A DNA stretch of 64,000 bases from Microcaldota archaeon (GTDB lineage Archaea; Micrarchaeota; Micrarchaeia; Micrarchaeales; CABMGC01), in the NCBI GenBank assembly GCA_021835105.1, contig JAKBQS010000001.1, positions 3,115 through 67,114 on the forward strand, in the 5' to 3' direction. Of this stretch, positions 16,465 to 24,860 are shown piece after piece. The translations under genes and the position numbers were made by a program. The notes beneath the pieces were generated by a model. The model was not told where the DNA came from. It did not search any database and saw only the letters and a program-made list of their open reading frames with translations. How positions within the stretch are numbered: the stretch's first letter is position 1; each line of letters opens with the position of its first letter.

Positions 16465-17313
16465 TTACGGATGAAGCCCAGGAGTCTTATCATACATTGA
16501 GAAAAGCGCCAGATGTTCATGCGGGTTGTAATACTTGAGCCTGCCATCCAGACCCGCAACACGCTTAGATATCTCCTCAGGGCTTATAGACTTCGGATCC
16601 CTATCCTTAGACGCAATAATAAGGGTGAAGACCATGCTGAATCCCGGCATATAGAAATTCATGGCCCTTACCACAGGAAAAACCTTTTTCAGGTAAACAG
16701 GCATCTGCGAGTAATCCCATCCGCTTTTTTTCAGATCCCATCCTAGCGTCACGTATACGCCATCTTTAGTTAGGATCTTGCTTATCTGCCTTGCAAAACG
16801 TTCGCTGTATACATCTGTAGCAATCGGCACCTGATAAGGGTCTATCAGATCTCCGAATATCACATCGTACTTGTCTTTTGCCTTATATACAAAATCTATT
16901 GCGTCACCTATGACAAGATTGACACGCTTGTCCTGCCGTTTCAGCGCGTATGGCAAGTATCTCTTGCACAGGCTGACTACCTCTCCGTCTATCTCGACCC
17001 AATCAATAGACACATCCTTATACCTTAGAAGCTCGCTTGCCGTAGTTCCCTCCCCGCCTCCAAGTATGAGTGCCTTCTTCGGGTTCCTTACAGTAAGCAT
17101 GGAAGAATGGACTAGAACCTCATGATATACGTGGCAGTCTATCTCCGAAGACTGTATTACATTATCAAGCGCCAGGAATGTTCCTATTGTCGGGCTGCGC
17201 GCTATCAGAACATTTTGGAATTTAGTCCTGCCGAAATAAAATACCTTGTCAACCTCCCTGACAGTAGACGATCCGTAAGGCGTGGTCTCGCTGAAAAGCA
17301 ATCCTCCTCTCAT
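16465..17313 (-). CDS. speE: Spermidine (polyamine aminopropyl) synthase
   Basis: 282 residues. The N-terminal beta domain is followed by the Rossmann methyltransferase-like fold with GGGEGTTASELLR (95-107) for decarboxylated AdoMet, DWVEIDGEVV, VIGDAIDFV, and the catalytic FGDLIDP. It transfers aminopropyl from decarboxylated AdoMet to putrescine or a related diamine. Together with agmatinase and SpeD it completes spermidine formation from agmatine. Length is normal. Confidence 0.92.
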   Translation of the reverse strand: MRGGLLFSETTPYGSSTVREVDKVFYFGRTKFQNVLIARSPTIGTFLALDNVIQSSEIDCHVYHEVLVHSSMLTVRNPKKALILGGGEGTTASELLRYKDVSIDWVEIDGEVVSLCKRYLPYALKRQDKRVNLVIGDAIDFVYKAKDKYDVIFGDLIDPYQVPIATDVYSERFARQISKILTKDGVYVTLGWDLKKSGWDYSQMPVYLKKVFPVVRAMNFYMPGFSMVFTLIIASKDRDPKSISPEEISKRVAGLDGRLKYYNPHEHLALFSMYDKTPGLHP

Positions 17314-17400
17314 CTAAAAACCAATATACAATACACGCGCAGTAATTAAAAGCTGGAGCATGCATGCGGTATTCAGATAAAACAGCAAATATTTATATTC

Positions 17401-17410
17401 TTATTTAAAC
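17401..17410 (+). promoter_or_regulatory. Promoter of speD
   Basis: TTATTTAAAC, about 35 bases upstream of the ATG at 17441, with a second TATA-like stretch just before it. Predicted leader under 10 bases. Confidence 0.4.
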
Positions 17411-17440
17411 CTATCATATCTGCAAATTCTTGGTAATCAA

Positions 17441-17863
17441 ATGCCTGAGACAAGAGCATCACAGAGGACAAAGACTATAAGCAAGAAAGAACTTGTCACT
17501 GGCAAGCACGTATATGGCAACCTCTACGATATCAACCCAGAACTCCTCCATGACACCGAGTTCTTATCCAGAGTAATATCCGAATCTGCGAAGATAGGGA
17601 ATATGCACATAGTGGAAACCATAATCAAGAAGTTCCAGAATCTCAAGGGTGGCATCGACGGAGGCGTATCGGTAATAGCGCTGATAAAGGAAAGCCACAT
17701 CACCATACACACATGGCCGGAAGGAAATTATGCTGCTGTGGACGTCTTCTCCTGCGGCCAGCAGAGCAGCCCTGAGAAGGCATTTGAGTACATTATACTT
17801 AAACTGAAGCCCAAAACCTACAAAATGTTCAGGGCCGACAGGGGCAACGCAACTTCTACCTGA
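17441..17863 (+). CDS. speD: S-adenosylmethionine decarboxylase proenzyme (pyruvoyl type)
   Basis: 140 residues of the short prokaryotic SpeD type. ESHITIHTWPE holds the self-cleavage site between Glu84 and Ser85, Ser85 becoming the pyruvoyl group, and YAAVDVFSCG holds the catalytic Cys. It supplies decarboxylated AdoMet to SpeE. In some Crenarchaeota a SpeD homologue acts as arginine decarboxylase, which would feed the agmatinase, so that alternative is worth noting as no other arginine decarboxylase is seen here. The 3' end overlaps NAD kinase by eight bases (convergent). Confidence 0.92.
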   Translation: MPETRASQRTKTISKKELVTGKHVYGNLYDINPELLHDTEFLSRVISESAKIGNMHIVETIIKKFQNLKGGIDGGVSVIALIKESHITIHTWPEGNYAAVDVFSCGQQSSPEKAFEYIILKLKPKTYKMFRADRGNATST

Positions 17864-18614
17864 CCATCCTGCGCCTTATTATCCTGTCAAGCTTATCAGA
17901 GAGTTCCTCCTTCATGGAAGGGAATCTGACTATGCGCAGGTTCTTTTTTGAGATATTAACCATAAAAGAATCGCCCTTGCGCAGCATTGCCACCTCAATC
18001 CCATCACACCTCAGTATCCCCTCATATTTTACTATATCAATCCTGAGTTTTTTGTCGCATCCTAGTACGATAGGGTTATTGTAGGGCCCGTCAGCGTTTA
18101 TGAACGTGGTGCAGAATACATGGTTATCAAGTATGATGGGCCCCCCTGCGGATTTGTTATATGCTGTAGAGCCGACACTGCACGTTACTATCAGCCCGTC
18201 CCCGCTCATCGCATAAGGGTATATGGGATGCTTTGTAGATGCACCCTCATACACCCTGAAACTTACCTCCTGCGCTATGTTGTGGAGAGAGACCTCATTA
18301 ACAGCGTAGTATTGCCTTGATTTGTATCTTAGAGCAATCCTTCCGCCTATACTCTCAACTTTGTATTTCCCATTTTTCAGGAGACGTATGACTCTATCCA
18401 AGTCAGTCATTGACACATCTGCATAGAAGCCCATACTTCCCTGCTCATCGTATCTTATCGGCAGTATAGGTCCATCATGCTCCCTTGCCGCCTTAACGAA
18501 AGTTCCATCGCCTCCTATAGCAATGCATATGTGCGCACTCTCGCTTACTTCAAATGCATCGTATATCTTCCTGAGTTGCGGATAGTCTTTATTTGTAACA
18601 AGCTTTACCTTAAT
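17856..18614 (-). CDS. nadK: NAD kinase, apparently starting at ATT
   Basis: The frame is open from just after the E3 stop codon (TAG at 18617-18615) to 17856. The first ATG is 60 codons in (18434), but the upstream codons carry the essential GGDGTF motif (residues 34-39) and a strand KVKLVTNK typical of the N-terminus, so the protein must begin earlier. The only sensible start is ATT at 18614-18612, preceded by GGTGAT, a good match to the 16S anti-Shine-Dalgarno end. Later motifs: GSTAYNKSAGGPII and the NADK C-terminal domain. It converts NAD to NADP with ATP. 252 residues, normal size. Confidence 0.88.
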   Translation of the reverse strand: MKVKLVTNKDYPQLRKIYDAFEVSESAHICIAIGGDGTFVKAAREHDGPILPIRYDEQGSMGFYADVSMTDLDRVIRLLKNGKYKVESIGGRIALRYKSRQYYAVNEVSLHNIAQEVSFRVYEGASTKHPIYPYAMSGDGLIVTCSVGSTAYNKSAGGPIILDNHVFCTTFINADGPYNNPIVLGCDKKLRIDIVKYEGILRCDGIEVAMLRKGDSFMVNISKKNLRIVRFPSMKEELSDKLDRIIRRRMVR

Positions 18615-19973
18615 CTAATCACCGGTAAAAAAATGTATGGGCCTGCCGAGTGCTTCCTCTGCGGCTTCCATATACGCTTCCGACATTGTCGGATGGGGGT
18701 GTATAGTATCAGCAATATCCTCTAGCGTACCTCCCATCTCTATAACCTCCGCTGCTTCGGAGATCATGTTGCCTGCGTCCTGCGACACTATCTCTATTCC
18801 CTTAACTAGTTTATCTTTGTTGTAAAAAACCTTCAGAAAACCTTTGGTCTCATCTATCGCTATCGCCTTTCCGAGCGCGCTTAGCGGGAACTTTGCACTC
18901 ACAAGCCCTTCCCCGCCAATCTCCCCAGCTGCAGCTATCTCAGGATCAGAGAACACCACAGAAGGTATCACTGCATTATCAAATTCAGAGTCAAGTCCCG
19001 CAGCGACTTCACCTGCAATCACACCCTGCCTCATCGCCTTGTGTGCAAGCATTGGCTCACCAACCACATCGCCAAGGGCCATTATGTTGCTGTCCTCCGT
19101 CTCGAGTCTTCTGTTTACCTTTATGAATCCTCTGCCGTCTTTGGAAACCTTGGTATTCTCCAGCCCAAGCCCCTCGGTATATGGCTCGAGCCCCACAGCA
19201 ACAAGCATAACATCAGAGTCAATCTTTGTCCCATCTCCAAGCTGGACCTGATTTCCGGAAAATGCAACCGGCATTGATGTGTAAACCTCAATGCCGAGCT
19301 CCTTCATTCTGGCAGAGACGATACTTGAGGCCTCCTTGTCAAAATGAGAGAGTATGCCGGATCGCGCTATTATCCTAACTTTCTTTCCCATTTTTGCGTA
19401 TATGGTTCCTATCTCTACTGCAACGTAGCCTCCCCCTACTATTGTCATTGTTTCTGGAGGATGCTCAAGCATCAGCGCAGCCTTATAATCTACGATGTTC
19501 TTGCCGTTGAAAGGAAAGCCATCAAGCGCTTTCGGCACCGATCCTGTAGCAATTATCGCCTTCTTGAAGTCAAGCGAAGTTCCGTTTGTTAGCTGTATCG
19601 TCGAAGAAGATAGGAACGTAGCCTCCCCCTTTATGACCTCTACCTTATTCTTCCTGCATAGGAACTCAACTCCCTTCTCAAGCTTCTCGGATACTGCCAT
19701 CCTCCACTTGTAAAGCGCCCCTGCATCAAGATGCCCTGACAAAACCAATCCCTTATCCATTGCGTTAACGGCCTTATGGTAAAGGTCAGAATAGTATATC
19801 ATGGTCTTAGATGGTATGCAGGCATAGTTCAGGCAATGCCCGCCCATCTTATGCTTTTCCACTATCGCAACAGAGAGCCCAAGCTGCGCAGCGCGTATGG
19901 CCGCAACGTATCCACCAACACCACCTCCTATGACTGCAAGGTCTACTTCTTCAGGCAAGGATCCCATCACCAT
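18615..19973 (-). CDS. lpdA: Dihydrolipoamide dehydrogenase (E3)
   Basis: 452 residues. FAD-binding GGGVGGYVAA near residue 16, redox cysteines in CLNYACIPSK (C47 and C52), NAD-binding GGGYVAVE, the second FAD motif ALGDVV, and the C-terminal HPHPTMSEA with the catalytic His-Glu pair. E3 re-oxidises dihydrolipoyl groups on E2 and makes NADH. Last complex gene of the E1alpha-E1beta-E2-E3 operon, eight bases after E2. Its stop codon is directly followed, in the same frame, by NAD kinase. Confidence 0.95.
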   Translation of the reverse strand: MVMGSLPEEVDLAVIGGGVGGYVAAIRAAQLGLSVAIVEKHKMGGHCLNYACIPSKTMIYYSDLYHKAVNAMDKGLVLSGHLDAGALYKWRMAVSEKLEKGVEFLCRKNKVEVIKGEATFLSSSTIQLTNGTSLDFKKAIIATGSVPKALDGFPFNGKNIVDYKAALMLEHPPETMTIVGGGYVAVEIGTIYAKMGKKVRIIARSGILSHFDKEASSIVSARMKELGIEVYTSMPVAFSGNQVQLGDGTKIDSDVMLVAVGLEPYTEGLGLENTKVSKDGRGFIKVNRRLETEDSNIMALGDVVGEPMLAHKAMRQGVIAGEVAAGLDSEFDNAVIPSVVFSDPEIAAAGEIGGEGLVSAKFPLSALGKAIAIDETKGFLKVFYNKDKLVKGIEIVSQDAGNMISEAAEVIEMGGTLEDIADTIHPHPTMSEAYMEAAEEALGRPIHFFTGD

Positions 19974-19981
19974 AAAAAAAC

Positions 19982-21202
19982 CTAAAGCATGTCGAGAAAT
20001 TCAGGATCCTCGAGATATCTCTTCAGTGCGTTGCCGAATAGCACGGCTTCAGCCCCATCTACCACTCTGTGATCAAAAACAAGTGAGAAAGGAAGAACCT
20101 TTCCCGCCACTACATTGCCGTCCTTCACTACTGGCATATCGCGTATTAGGTGGACACCCAATATCGCAACCTCTGGGTAGTTGATCATAGGCACAGAAAG
20201 GTATCCCCCTCCAAGGCTGCCTATGTTGCTTATGGTGAAGGTGCTATCACGCATCTCCTCTATGCTTACCTCCCTCTTTCTTACCTTAGAGGAAAGTTCC
20301 TGGAGCTCCTGCGCTATCTTTAGTATGCTCTTTGAATCGGCGCCCCTTACAACAACCACTTTTAGCCCGTCAGGACCTTCAGCCCCTATGCCTATATTGT
20401 AATATTTCTTTATCACTACCTCCTCCTTATGCTGGTCGTAGCTTGCGTTGAACCTTGGATTCTCCTTAAGCGCCTGCACCGCAGCCTTTATTATGAAGGG
20501 AAGGAATGTCAGTTTCACTCCAAGCTTTTCTGCATTGGGCTTCTCCTTGCTTACAATGTCATAAAGGCTCCCTGCATCTATAAGGTCCATATGCGCTGCC
20601 CTGGGTATTGTCCATGAAAGCTCCATGTTCTTCGCAATAGTCTTTCTAGTCTGCGATAGCGGCACCCTCTCAATCTCCTCAGAATGCTTCTCTTCAAGTA
20701 ATTCTGAAAATACAGGCGCAGATGCCTTCGCCGAGGAGGCTGGCGCCTTTGAGGCTCTTATATCATTTTCCAGTATCCTCCCCCCTGGGCCTGTTCCTAT
20801 TACCTTGCGTATATCTACTCCAAGGTCTCTGGCAAGCTTCCTTATATGCGGCGCAGCTACAACTTCTGCTTCCTGCACCTCCTTCACATCTCCTTTCTGC
20901 ACCGGCTTATCCGCCGCGCCGGTCTCTTTCTGAGGCGGTACTGTGCTCTTTGCTACAGGCACGGTTCCTTCGCCTACAGTTGCAAGCAAATCACCTACCT
21001 TTATCTCCTGGCCTTCCTTTACGGCAAAATGCACCCTGCCTGATATGGGGCTCGGGATATTTACCACGGCCTTATCAGTCTCGATCTGCATTATTGGCTG
21101 GTCTTCCTTGACTTCATCGCCTTCCTTGAAGAGAAGCTTCTCAAGTTTACCCTCTGTAATTCCCTCTCCAACATCAACAAATCTTATCTCCACAATTCTC
21201 AA
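19982..21202 (-). CDS. 2-oxoacid dehydrogenase E2, dihydrolipoyl acyltransferase
   Basis: 406 residues, TTG start overlapping the E1beta stop (TTGA). Lipoyl domain 1-75 with the lipoylated Lys44 in ETDKAVV, Ala/Pro/Lys-rich linker, peripheral-subunit-binding domain around 123-157 (APHIRKLARDLGVD, then GTGPGGRI), and the catalytic domain with HRVVDGAEA near the C-terminus. It passes acyl groups from E1 to CoA through the swinging lipoyl arm. One lipoyl domain only. In Thermoplasma the related complex uses branched-chain 2-oxoacids; the substrate here is not evident. Confidence 0.95.
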   Translation of the reverse strand: MRIVEIRFVDVGEGITEGKLEKLLFKEGDEVKEDQPIMQIETDKAVVNIPSPISGRVHFAVKEGQEIKVGDLLATVGEGTVPVAKSTVPPQKETGAADKPVQKGDVKEVQEAEVVAAPHIRKLARDLGVDIRKVIGTGPGGRILENDIRASKAPASSAKASAPVFSELLEEKHSEEIERVPLSQTRKTIAKNMELSWTIPRAAHMDLIDAGSLYDIVSKEKPNAEKLGVKLTFLPFIIKAAVQALKENPRFNASYDQHKEEVVIKKYYNIGIGAEGPDGLKVVVVRGADSKSILKIAQELQELSSKVRKREVSIEEMRDSTFTISNIGSLGGGYLSVPMINYPEVAILGVHLIRDMPVVKDGNVVAGKVLPFSLVFDHRVVDGAEAVLFGNALKRYLEDPEFLDML

Positions 21203-22164
21203 CTATTAAGCGATTTATCTATAGCTTCAGCTATCTTCTTCTCGTTAGGCAAGTAATATTTTTCATATCCTGGGAATGGGTAAGGAAGGCTTGGCGATGC
21301 AACGCGCAATATCGGCGCATCAAGCTCGTATATTGCCTCCTCGGCTATCCTCGCCGCAACCTCTGCACCCGCACCAAAACTTTCAGATGCCTCATGAACT
21401 ATAACTACATGCCCGGTTTTCTTGGCCGACTCCACAAATGTCTTGGTATCGAGAGGGTTTATTGTCCTCAGGTCTATTATCTCGGCATCTACCTTCTTCG
21501 CATCCACTGTCTTCTGCACCACGTTGACCATCGTACCGTAAGTGATAATAGTAATATCACTCCCTTCCCTAAGCACATTGGCTTTGCCTATAGGTACCTC
21601 ATAAACCCCGTCCGGTATATCCTGCTTAAAGAGCCTGTACAGCTTGGTAGGCTCAAGAAACACTACAGGGTCGTCCGATTTTACGGCGCTGAGCATTAAT
21701 CCCTTAGCATCGTAAGGGGACGAAGGCTCCACTACAACAAGACCGCCCATATGCGAATAGTATACTTCGGGGCTCTCGGAGTGATGCTCCAGTGTCCTTA
21801 CGCCTCCGCTTACCGGTGTCCTTACAACCATCGGGACAGTAAGCGTAGAGCGCGACCTGCCCCTGAACCTGGCAGCATGATTAACAAGCTGGCTGAATCC
21901 AAGAAACATAAATCCAGCAAACTGTATCTCAGATATGGGTCTCAGTCCAGCAAGAGCCATCCCTATGGAAGTTCCTATTATCCCCGATTCAGCAAGTGGA
22001 GTATCTATAACCCTATTCTCGCCAAACTTCGCAAGCAGGCCCTCCGTCACCCTGAACACCCCGCCATCCTTGCCTATGTCCTCGCCAAGCAGAACAACCT
22101 TGCTATCATTCTCCATGGCTATCCTTAAAGCGTCATTAATTGCCATTACCATATTTGCCTGCAT
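21199..22164 (-). CDS. 2-oxoacid dehydrogenase E1, beta subunit
   Basis: 321 residues from ATG at 22164, one base after the E1alpha stop; the frame is open further upstream but only inside E1alpha in another frame. Transketolase central and C-terminal domains: LLGEDIGKDGGVF, ETPLAE-like IDTPLAESG, RSGHHSE-like LEHHSE, and TYGTMV. It pairs with E1alpha to decarboxylate a 2-oxoacid using thiamine diphosphate. Stop overlaps the E2 start by four bases. Confidence 0.94.
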   Translation of the reverse strand: MQANMVMAINDALRIAMENDSKVVLLGEDIGKDGGVFRVTEGLLAKFGENRVIDTPLAESGIIGTSIGMALAGLRPISEIQFAGFMFLGFSQLVNHAARFRGRSRSTLTVPMVVRTPVSGGVRTLEHHSESPEVYYSHMGGLVVVEPSSPYDAKGLMLSAVKSDDPVVFLEPTKLYRLFKQDIPDGVYEVPIGKANVLREGSDITIITYGTMVNVVQKTVDAKKVDAEIIDLRTINPLDTKTFVESAKKTGHVVIVHEASESFGAGAEVAARIAEEAIYELDAPILRVASPSLPYPFPGYEKYYLPNEKKIAEAIDKSLNS

Positions 22165-22165
22165 C

Positions 22166-23248
22166 TCAATCACCAAGCCAGTATCCTGCATCTTCCCCAG
22201 CAGCCAGCTCTGCAGATAGTACATCGGGCATAAAGCTGTACACGTTTTTGAAAACGGAAGAAGGATCAGGGATGAATTTTTCAGCTTTCTCGAGCGCTGC
22301 ATCAAGTGTCTTGACGTTCTCTTCATGCAACGCCTTTTCCTTATCATCATCCCAAAGCCCCCTGGCCGATAAATACCTGCTTATCCTGAGCAGAGGATCC
22401 CTCTTCTTCCATACTGCTTCATCAGAGCTGTCCCTGTATTTGGTAGGGTCATCAGCGGTCGTATGCATGCCCATCCTGTACGTTATCGCCTCTATTACAA
22501 AAGGTCCTCCCTCGCTCAAAGATCTCCTTATCGCATCCTTCACTGCCATATATACTGCCACCACATCGTTTCCATCCACCTGCATACCCTCAATCCCTGC
22601 TGCAAATGCCTTCTGCGCAAGTGTGAGGGCGGCGCTCTGCTTTGCCCTAGGTATTGATATCGCCCACTGGTTATTCTCTATGATTACCACGAGCGGAACC
22701 TTCCACACACCCGCAAAATTAAGTGCCTCATAGAAGTCACCTTCAGATGTCCCTCCGTCTCCGACATAAACCACTACCGCCGCGCCGGTATTGTTATACT
22801 TCTGCGCGAAGGCTATCCCTGCCGCATGAGGCAGCTGCGTGGAAACCGGAACGGCATTTGTAAGATATCTGAGCGGTTTCTTTACAATGCATCCTTCCTC
22901 AAAACCCATCCAATATACAAAAAGCAGCTCAAGCGGAATACCTCTTTCTATCTGCACCGCATGCTGCCTGAAAGACGGAACGAATATTTCCTTCTCACCC
23001 ATAGCAAATGCGCTTCCTATCTGCGTCGCTTCCTCTCCAAGGAGGGGAGCATAAGTCACAGCCCTCCCCTGCCTCTGCAGGCTCAGGAGCTTCGCATCAA
23101 AATCCCTCGCGAAGGACATTCTCCTGTACATCTTCAATACAAGCGCGTCATCAACATCCTTCGGAAAAAGCGCCGCGTCTGCTTTCCCGTCCTCATCTAT
23201 TACTGATAGATAATTTATCTTATCCTCAAAAACCTGCTTAACAACCAA
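22166..23248 (-). CDS. 2-oxoacid dehydrogenase E1, alpha subunit
   Basis: 360 residues with a TTG start. Thiamine diphosphate/Mg motif GDGGTSEGDFYEALN, ending in the ENNQWAIS strand, and the phosphorylation-loop-like region MGMHTTADDPTKYR. This heterotetrameric E1 (alpha2beta2) form handles pyruvate or branched-chain 2-oxoacids. First gene of the operon; a TATA-like stretch (ATTTATAA, about 23280) lies upstream in the gap before the pentapeptide gene. Confidence 0.94.
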   Translation of the reverse strand: MVVKQVFEDKINYLSVIDEDGKADAALFPKDVDDALVLKMYRRMSFARDFDAKLLSLQRQGRAVTYAPLLGEEATQIGSAFAMGEKEIFVPSFRQHAVQIERGIPLELLFVYWMGFEEGCIVKKPLRYLTNAVPVSTQLPHAAGIAFAQKYNNTGAAVVVYVGDGGTSEGDFYEALNFAGVWKVPLVVIIENNQWAISIPRAKQSAALTLAQKAFAAGIEGMQVDGNDVVAVYMAVKDAIRRSLSEGGPFVIEAITYRMGMHTTADDPTKYRDSSDEAVWKKRDPLLRISRYLSARGLWDDDKEKALHEENVKTLDAALEKAEKFIPDPSSVFKNVYSFMPDVLSAELAAGEDAGYWLGD

Positions 23249-23316
23249 ACAACCGCCTATTGAATCTGCAATGCAAATTATAAATTAATATCTGAAAAAA
23301 TACACACTGCCAATAT

Positions 23317-24000
23317 TCAAATTAGAACAAGGCCAAGACCATACGCCCTGTCAGATAAGTAAGAGCTTGCAGGTCTCTCCCCTTTGCCTATCTCGCCTAC
23401 TGCCTCGAGAAAGACCCTCAAATCCTTCTTGTATATCTTGACCCTGCTTACACTGGCTCCATGCATATCTGCTCCGAGCAGCCTGGCTCCTCGCAAATCA
23501 GCACCCTTGAGATCCGCACCTCCAAGGTAACTGCCTTCCATAATCACATTCCTAAGAATGGCACCCTTCATATAAGCCCCCCAAAGATAAGCATCGGAGA
23601 AATCCGCGTGCGACAAGTCAGAATATGCGAGATATGCGCCGCTCATGTTCGCACCCCTGAAATCCGCGTGCGACAATTTCGCATATCCGAGGTTCGCCCC
23701 TCCGAAATTGGCACATTCGCAATCTGACCCTGTAATATTCGCATATCCGAGGTTCGCCCCTCCGAAGTTCATCCCGCGCAGATACGCATTTTTAATAGAC
23801 GCGCGGTACAGGTTCGCCCCTCCAGCATTCATCGCTCCTATCTTCTTTCTGTCAAGTCTCAATGCCCCAAAATTCCTCTCGCCGAAAAGGACGCACAGCG
23901 CACGTCTCTCACTCACCTTTACCCTACTGTTTATGCCTCTTTTCAGCAAAAAATCCGCATAAAGCGAAGCCGCAGTCCGCACATCACTATCAGCACACAT
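23317..24000 (-). CDS. Pentapeptide-repeat protein
   Basis: 227 residues from ATG at 24000, chosen because a perfect Shine-Dalgarno sequence sits just upstream; a GTG five codons earlier overlaps it. An N-terminal 50 residues of mixed structure precede about 24 tandem A(D/N)LxX pentapeptides (MNAGGANLYR to LLGADMHGAS), which fold as a right-handed square beta helix. Identical DNA blocks near 23684-23708 and 23744-23768 show recent internal duplication. Members include gyrase-protecting DNA mimics, but most have no known role. Confidence 0.85.
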   Translation of the reverse strand: MCADSDVRTAASLYADFLLKRGINSRVKVSERRALCVLFGERNFGALRLDRKKIGAMNAGGANLYRASIKNAYLRGMNFGGANLGYANITGSDCECANFGGANLGYAKLSHADFRGANMSGAYLAYSDLSHADFSDAYLWGAYMKGAILRNVIMEGSYLGGADLKGADLRGARLLGADMHGASVSRVKIYKKDLRVFLEAVGEIGKGERPASSYLSDRAYGLGLVLI

Positions 24001-24004
24001 ATAA

Positions 24005-24013
24005 ATCACCTCC
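24005..24013 (-). promoter_or_regulatory. Strong Shine-Dalgarno of the pentapeptide gene
   Basis: GGAGGTGAT on the minus strand, four bases upstream of the ATG at 24000, is fully complementary to the archaeal 16S rRNA 3' end. It decides the start codon and contrasts with the many leaderless genes in the window. Confidence 0.65.
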
Positions 24014-24109
24014 ACGGATCAAAAATCCCCACCGATTCTATACCAATTTATAAGCATTTATAATAAAAACTATTATTGCTGTTAGTTGTTATTCGTACGG
24101 TTGTAAATA

Positions 24110-24856
24110 ATGGAAGCAATAATATTGTGCGGAGGATTTGCGACAAGGCTTGAACCAATAACCCTATTCGTGCCAAAACCACTTCTACCTATCCAGGGCA
24201 AGCCCATAATAGACAACACCATGGAGAAGATGCGCGCCGCGCAGCCAAAACGCGTCATAATATCCACAAACAAGAAGTTTTCAGATCAGTTTGAGCACTG
24301 GGCGTTGTCAAGGGAGTGCACATCTGGCTCAGGCAAAATCGAGATACTGGTAGAGCCCACGCTCCACAACAAGGAGAAGTTCGGAGCTGTAAAAGGGATA
24401 GAATTTGCAATAAAGAAGAAAAAGATAAACGACGACCTTCTTATAGTTGCGGGAGACAATTTCTACAGATTTGACCTGCTCCGCATGATTAAAAGGTTCA
24501 AGGAACTTCGCAAGCCAGTAATAGCGCTGCACGATATAAAAAAGAAGGAGGAAGCGAAGAGGTTTGGCGTTATCTCAATGAAAAACGGCGTGATAGCCCA
24601 CTTCGAAGAGAAGCCTGCCAAGCCGAAATCCACTCTGATAAGCACCGGGATATACCTATTCCCTAAAGAAACCCTGAGAATGTTCGAAGAGTACCTCTCA
24701 GACAGCAATAATCCTGATGCGCCTGGATACTTCCTGCACTGGCTGATAAACAGGGAAAAAGTATATGGGGTAACGTATAACGAGGAATGGTACGATATAG
24801 GCACGATAGATACATACAGGAAGGTGTTCGACTCCTGCATAAAGCGAAGCAGGTAA
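24110..24856 (+). CDS. Sugar-phosphate nucleotidyltransferase
   Basis: 248 residues of the nucleotidyl-transferase fold. The N-terminal ILCGGFATRLEPIT with VPKPLLPIQGKPI is the nucleotide-binding signature (GGxGTRLxPxT-like, with A in place of the second G-T pair), and VAGDNFYRFD carries the metal-binding Asp. GTIDTYRK ends the domain. No left-handed beta-helix or acyltransferase domain follows. It makes an NDP-sugar from a sugar-1-phosphate and NTP, plausibly for the surface glycans implied by the flippase cluster at 60-64 kb. Sugar and nucleotide not determined. Confidence 0.85.
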   Translation: MEAIILCGGFATRLEPITLFVPKPLLPIQGKPIIDNTMEKMRAAQPKRVIISTNKKFSDQFEHWALSRECTSGSGKIEILVEPTLHNKEKFGAVKGIEFAIKKKKINDDLLIVAGDNFYRFDLLRMIKRFKELRKPVIALHDIKKKEEAKRFGVISMKNGVIAHFEEKPAKPKSTLISTGIYLFPKETLRMFEEYLSDSNNPDAPGYFLHWLINREKVYGVTYNEEWYDIGTIDTYRKVFDSCIKRSR

Positions 24857-24860
24857 AAAG

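Noticed and set aside
18434..18434. Internal ATG at 18434 as the NAD kinase start
   Set aside because: It would remove the GGDGTF motif needed by every NAD kinase.
23640..23790. Repeated DNA blocks that might be a CRISPR or tandem-repeat array
   Set aside because: They encode pentapeptide repeats in frame; spacing and sequence drift follow the protein, not a repeat-spacer pattern.
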